A DNA stretch of 8,509 bases from Deltaproteobacteria bacterium (lineage in GTDB: Bacteria > Desulfobacterota > Binatia > UBA9968). Location: positions 1-8,509 of the forward strand of contig JAHFAP010000096.1 of assembly GCA_023250495.1 (NCBI GenBank), in the 5' to 3' direction. The translations under genes were made by a program, and so were the position numbers. Below the pieces are notes generated by a model. It was not told the origin of the DNA, searched no databases, and saw only the letters and a program-made list of their open reading frames with translations. Below are positions 5,087-8,509 of this stretch, one piece after another (the stretch's first letter is position 1; each line of letters starts with the position of its first letter).

Positions 5087-6698
5087 CCACGCGAGTAGTT
5101 TGAGTTTATTCTTTGCGCTCTTGCCGGATTTGCTCCGGGGAAAGCGGGCAGCGAGATGCTCCAATAGGTTCTTTCCCAGGCTGCGCTCCTCCCCAGGCCG
5201 CTCGGCCAAACTAAAGCCGAGAGAAAAAAGATCCTCGGGGGTGAGTTTTTTTTCTTTCTTGAGCGCTTCGAATAGCGGGAAGGCCGAGTTGCGATAGAGA
5301 TCGCCGAGCAGATCCACGGCCGGCACCTGCCGTTGACCCGTATGAGAGTGCAGTTTGAGCTGCGCCAGGACGAGATGGAATTTATCCTCCGGCTTGAACT
5401 CGGAGAATTCTTTAAGCGGCGTCAGAAACGCCAGCGCCTCTTTGTACTTCTTGGCCCTGACGAGCCGGACCCCATGGGCGGCCAACTGCTCATAGGCGTA
5501 ATCTTCGCTGCCTGTCTTGAGCACGTGCAGAAAGGCAGTCTGAATCCGCTCTTCGGTTGCAATCGCCGCTTGCAGCCGTTTCCAAAGCGCGTCCAAAGTG
5601 TCCTGCCGCCACTTTCCCTCGTACGAAGGCAAAAGCTCGGCGATGCTCCACGCCTTGCTCGGGTCGTCACACGCCACCAGCTCCTTGATGAGCGCGGCGC
5701 GCGCCTCGGGGATCTTGTGCAGCGAGAGGGCGGCGATATCCCGTCGCCTGTAGTCCGGGTCGCCCAACTGTTGCATCAGGGTGCGCACGGTTGCCGGCGA
5801 GCTGAAATCTCCCATCTTGCGCAGAGCAAACTGCTGCACCGCTCCGTGGGGACTCTCCAGCAGGCGGGAGAGCACGTGCCGGGAGTCTTCCGGAAGGGGA
5901 TGAGCGTCGAGTAATTCCAGGGCCAAGCGCGTCACCTCCGAGAATTCCGCTTCTTCGAGCAACGCGAAGAGCTTGGCGAATTCGTCCTTTCGTAAGTCCT
6001 GTTTCCGAAGACAGTGAAGCAAAGCGACTAACGCGTGGGAGCGGAGACTGGGGTGGCGCTGAGGCCCAAGAAAACTGAAGAGCCAACGGCGGGCCTGGGG
6101 CCGGCCGAGCTGGCCCAATAGCCGGATCGAAGAGATCACTGCGGGCTTTTGCCGGTTGACGTCTAGAGTCGCAGCAAACGCCTCAACTTCATTATAGAGC
6201 AGCTCCTGCTCGTTGGGATCGATCTCACGCATCGCCGGGGTCATCAGATCGCACACCGCCCTGTTGAACTCGTCCGTCCCGGAGAGGAGCATTCGCAGCA
6301 ATCCCTTCCAAACCGCTTTCCCGCGCACAGCGCACAGGACGCGCGCCGCGTTCAACTGCCATACGCGCGAGGCGGCCGGCGCGCGTTGAAGCAGCGGATG
6401 GACCGCTGTCTGACCGGCCCGGCCCAGCAACCGAACCGCCCGCTCCTGCATCTCCTTGTCCGGCTCTTCGAGAAACTTGAGCAGCAGGGGAATGCCGGCT
6501 TTGGGCTGGACTTCCTCAAAGTAGCGTAGGGCAAAATCTTTGAGCACCGGGTTGGAATGATCCAGTACCGCCCCCCACTGTCTTGATGATACCGGGATTC
6601 TGCAACTTGAGAGCGCCCAAGACCAGCAGCGCTGCGCAGCGGTGCTCGACGGTTCCCTTTTCGACAAGAGTGAGCAGTTGCTGGGGGATGTTGTCCAT
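5084..6698 (-). CDS. HEAT-repeat protein with a one-base frameshift near its start
   Basis: This is an alpha-solenoid scaffold-type protein, predicted cytoplasmic, function unknown. Repeated helical pairs are visible, for example NPVLKDFALRYFEEVQPKAG, EMQERAVRLLGRAGQTAVHP, GAVQQFALRKMGDFSSPAT and YRRRDIAALSLHKIPEARAA. The C-terminal quarter (YEQLAAHGVRLVRAKKYKEA onward, ending in a lysine-rich SKSGKSAKNKLKLLAW) is more TPR-like. The frame that begins at ATG 6698 gives MDNIPQQLLTLVEKGTVEHR and ALLVLGALKLQNPGIIKTVG, which is plainly the first HEAT repeat. It runs out of frame at the six-C run 6571-6576. Removing one C joins it to AVLDHSNPVLKDFALRYF and makes a continuous 537-residue protein. 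As written, the longest single frame starts at 6667 and its first 32 residues are out of register. A sequencing or assembly error, a real inactivating indel, or slippage on the homopolymer are all possible. No strong Shine-Dalgarno is seen before 6698. Confidence 0.82.
6571..6576 (-). other. Homopolymer (six G on the coding strand) at the HEAT-gene frameshift
   Basis: The coding strand reads ACAGTGGGGGGCGGTACTG. With five G it would read T-V-G-A-V-L and keep the HEAT frame; with six it shifts. This is the only place where the upstream and downstream parts can be joined by a single-base change. Confidence 0.75.
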
Positions 6699-6711
6699 CG
6701 CCGTTACCGGT

Positions 6712-6764
6712 AAAAACGCGTGCTCGTGCTTGGGTTTCGTGCTCGTGCGGGTTCACGAACACGA
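6712..6764 (-). repeat. CACGA-type repeats forming two alternative hairpins before a T-run
   Basis: The 88-base spacer between the oxidoreductase and the HEAT gene is mostly short repeats: cacgaac (6754-6760), acgagc, cacgga, cacgaac (6773-6779) and cacgaat (6780-6786). Opposite them are two copies of cgtgctcgtg (6719-6728 and 6738-6747). On the minus-strand RNA the arm at 6754-6764 can pair with 6737-6747 (11 bp, one G-U, six-base loop). It can also pair with 6719-6728 (10 bp, long loop), the latter followed at once by CG and five T (6712-6716). The second form resembles an intrinsic terminator and the first would prevent it. The structures may merely reflect repeat expansion. Confidence 0.45.
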
Positions 6765-6786
6765 GCCACGGACACGAACCACGAAT

Positions 6787-7623
6787 CTAGAAGAAGGCGA
6801 GTGTGCGCACTTCGATGCTTTCGCGGGCCGGCGCGTCCGGCGGGCTGGTCGGATCGTCGAAGGCCGCGTGCGCGGTCCATCGCGCCCGACCGTCTTTTTC
6901 CGAATCGTAGGTCTTGAAAACCAGCGCCTCGTTTCTTTGCATGTTCGGGAAATAGAACCAACGGTGATCGGGGTTGTAGGTGATGTGGTAGATCTCGCCG
7001 ACCCGATCCGGGTATTTCCGCTCGGTCGGGATCAGGTCCTTGGTCGCCAGGCTCCGCGCGTCGGCGATTGCGAGCGGCGCCGTCTGCACCGGTTTCCGGA
7101 TCGGCCGCCAGATTTGGATGACCGCAAACGGGCGCTTAAGAAGCGCCTCCGCCTCCCCGGCGGGGAGCAGGTCGCGCACCCGTTGCGGACCGGACCACTC
7201 GGTGTAGTCGTTGTGCACTCTGCGGACCGGCTCGCGCACTTTTTTCTCCTCGCGCGTCGCATCGTCTGCGGCACGCAGGGTGTGATCGAAGACCACGACT
7301 CTGGACGCGCCGGTCGTCTCTTTCACCAGCCGCTCCATTTCCGGATAGTAGACCGAGCGCACCTCGTCTTCGTCGTAGAAATCCGACATCCTGGTCTCGT
7401 GGTTGATGAAAATGAATCCCTGCCGATCCAGGGAAAGACGATCGAGAATGGGCCGGCCGTTGTGAATCGTCACCGTTCGCTCCTCGTACCGGCCTGTGTG
7501 CGTTGTGGGGCCGGAACCCGGTTCGGCCGAGTAGCTGACCGGCTTGTCTCCGGTATCGACGAGGTAGTTGAGAGAAGTCTCCACGAAATCGAAAGACTGT
7601 TCCTGTCTGCCTGGTCGTGCCAT
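6787..7623 (-). CDS. CmcJ/NvfI-family oxidoreductase (AsaB-like, probable Fe(II)-dependent)
   Basis: The 278-residue protein matches the family that includes the cephamycin protein CmcJ, fungal AsaB-type hydroxylases/desaturases and the endoperoxide-forming NvfI. Members are taken to be non-haem iron, 2-oxoglutarate-type enzymes. The visible markers are RRVHNDYTEWSGPQRV (134-149), with a His137-x-Asp139 pair; FAVIQIWRPIRKPVQTAPLA (166-185), where IWRP is characteristic; a tyrosine/histidine-rich strand IYHITYNPDHRWFYFPNM; and the C-terminal YDSEKDGRARWTAHAAFDDP then RESIEVRTLAF. There His252 would complete the iron triad and Arg246/Arg248 or Arg267 would hold the co-substrate. Length is normal and no signal peptide is seen. 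The ATG at 7623 has AAGGAG at a suitable distance, and the upstream alpha/beta hydrolase stops 18 bases before it, so the two form an operon. Substrate unknown; hydroxylation or desaturation of a small molecule is inferred. Confidence 0.88.
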   Translation of the reverse strand: MARPGRQEQSFDFVETSLNYLVDTGDKPVSYSAEPGSGPTTHTGRYEERTVTIHNGRPILDRLSLDRQGFIFINHETRMSDFYDEDEVRSVYYPEMERLVKETTGASRVVVFDHTLRAADDATREEKKVREPVRRVHNDYTEWSGPQRVRDLLPAGEAEALLKRPFAVIQIWRPIRKPVQTAPLAIADARSLATKDLIPTERKYPDRVGEIYHITYNPDHRWFYFPNMQRNEALVFKTYDSEKDGRARWTAHAAFDDPTSPPDAPARESIEVRTLAFF

Positions 7624-7630
7624 GGCGAAT

Positions 7631-7636
7631 CTCCTT
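7631..7636 (-). promoter_or_regulatory. Ribosome-binding site of the CmcJ/NvfI-family gene
   Basis: The minus strand reads AAAGGAGA with AAGGAG seven bases before the ATG at 7623, just after the stop of the preceding hydrolase gene. Confidence 0.75.
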
Positions 7637-7641
7637 TCAGA

Positions 7642-8505
7642 TCAACCCAGCGGCTGCTGGCGTCGCAGTTGGCGGGCGATGAAAGCCTTGATCATCTCGA
7701 TGGCGCGGTCCGTCTGCGGGCCCGGCTTGATAATCCAGCGGTGCTCGCAGCCCGGGTAGACTTCGTAGTCGATCGCGCCGCCGGCCTTTCGGTAGGCGGC
7801 GGCGAAGCGCTCCTGCACCACGGGGAGCACGTTGTCGTCCAGTTCGCCTTGCAGGACGAACATCGGTGGTAGAGCGACCGGCTCGCCGCGCTCGAGGATG
7901 CGCTGCGGATTGCCGTCGAAAATATTCTCCCACGGGTTGAAATAGATCTCGCTGTTCTGGATCAGGTTCTCGCGCTGCATCTTCTTCGCTTGCTCGTAGC
8001 GGGCGAAGGGGTCGCTGATCGGGGAGCGGACCACGGCGTAAGTCAGGGTTGCGTCGAGGCGCGGCGCTGCCGGCAGCGGGTGCGCGCTGTAGCGCGGGTC
8101 GCGCGGGCGCAGTGCGCACAGCTCGATCACGTGGCCCCCGCTCGAGCTGCCCAAGGCGCCGACCGTCTCCGGATCGCCGTTCCACTCGCGGGCCTTCGAC
8201 TTGAGCCAACGGATCCCGTAGTTCGCGTCCGCCACCGAAGCAGGGTAGGGCGCTTCGCTCGCAAGGCGCAGGTCGATCGCGACGACCAGGATGCCGCTTG
8301 CCGCCAGCCGCTCGTCCACCGGCGCGTTGGCCGTGCGGTCCTGGTCGTTCCAGGCGCCGCCATGCACGTCCAGAAGCGCCGGGAAGGGGCCCTGGCCCTG
8401 CGGCTGGTAGATGCGGGCCATCAGAGTCCGCGCCGGATCGCGCCGGCACTCCACGTCCCAGACCTTGAACTCGTACTTCTTCGAAGGGTCGTAGGCGACT
8501 GCCAT
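7642..8505 (-). CDS. Alpha/beta hydrolase (carboxylesterase, HSL/BD-FAE-like)
   Basis: This is a 287-residue serine hydrolase of the alpha/beta fold, probably an esterase or lactonase acting on small esters in the cytoplasm. The oxyanion motif HGGAW is at 48-52. The nucleophile elbow GSSSGG (119-124) gives Ser121. The acid is Asp223 in LQGELDDNVLP and the base is His255 in GCEHRWI, so the catalytic set is complete and in family order. A lid-like insert rich in charged residues (about 165-205, FARYEQAKKMQREN to IFDGNPQRI) sits between elbow and acid. No signal peptide is seen. The ATG at 8505 is only four bases from the window edge, so its ribosome-binding site cannot be checked; the N-terminal MAVAYDPSKKYEFKVWDVE is a plausible full start. 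It is the first visible gene of the minus-strand run and lies 18 bases before the oxidoreductase gene. The substrate is unknown. Confidence 0.9.
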   Translation of the reverse strand: MAVAYDPSKKYEFKVWDVECRRDPARTLMARIYQPQGQGPFPALLDVHGGAWNDQDRTANAPVDERLAASGILVVAIDLRLASEAPYPASVADANYGIRWLKSKAREWNGDPETVGALGSSSGGHVIELCALRPRDPRYSAHPLPAAPRLDATLTYAVVRSPISDPFARYEQAKKMQRENLIQNSEIYFNPWENIFDGNPQRILERGEPVALPPMFVLQGELDDNVLPVVQERFAAAYRKAGGAIDYEVYPGCEHRWIIKPGPQTDRAIEMIKAFIARQLRRQQPLG

Positions 8506-8509
8506 CTTT

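Noticed and set aside
5333..5914. A 193-codon plus-strand frame inside the HEAT-repeat gene
   Set aside because: It is antisense to recognisable HEAT repeats and has no independent support.
6583..7872. A long open frame (429 codons) on the plus strand
   Set aside because: It lies antisense to the CmcJ/NvfI-family gene and parts of its neighbours, whose motifs, starts and ribosome sites are clear. Its product is rich in Arg, Val and His, with no recognisable domain. This is typical of an antisense shadow in GC-rich DNA.
7637..8449. A 270-codon minus-strand frame overlapping the alpha/beta hydrolase
   Set aside because: It is in another frame of the same strand, with Arg-Ala-Pro-rich low-complexity translation. 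The overlapping hydrolase frame carries HGGAW, GSSSGG, Asp and His in order.

Overview
The window looks like a piece of chromosome from a GC-rich, uncultivated-type environmental bacterium. All intact genes lie on the minus strand. The gene mix resembles soil and sediment lineages such as Binatia-, Rokubacteria- or Deltaproteobacteria-like groups: orphan SsuA/THI5-type binding proteins, an amidase-signature enzyme, a CmcJ/NvfI-type oxidoreductase and a bacterial deoxyhypusine-synthase-like protein. The lineage is a guess from gene content; there is no rRNA or other phylogenetic marker.

In transcription order (right to left), the first block is an alpha/beta hydrolase (7642-8505) followed after 17 bases by a CmcJ/NvfI-family oxidoreductase (6787-7623). 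Next comes an 88-base spacer full of short CACGA-type repeats that can fold in two competing ways. A HEAT-repeat protein follows (5084-6698); its reading frame is broken by one extra base in a run of six C (plus strand). Its stop codon sits inside the ribosome-binding site of a secreted SsuA/THI5-like binding protein (4048-5073). A 64-base spacer of heptamer repeats leads to a complete amidase (2472-3983).

The middle, 2010-2471, is a scar. It holds two back-to-back hairpins and, on the opposite strand, the remnant of a different solute-binding protein that has lost its N-terminal part and most of its C-terminal lobe. Left of it is a 509-residue deoxyhypusine-synthase-like protein (480-2009), about 140 residues longer than the usual enzyme. 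The extra length looks like a second, degenerate copy of the N-terminal half of the fold. Its stop overlaps (ATGA) the start of a 34-codon reading frame that resembles only the first residues of a small cupin-like protein. The window ends inside a second SsuA/THI5-like binding protein (1-246).

Functionally, the intact genes suggest uptake and hydrolysis or oxidation of small organic, possibly amide- or ester-containing, compounds. No permease or ATPase accompanies the binding proteins here, so the pathway is inferred only. The most interesting items are the enlarged deoxyhypusine-synthase-like protein with altered active-site positions, the heptamer-type repeats in three spacers, and the signs of gene decay.
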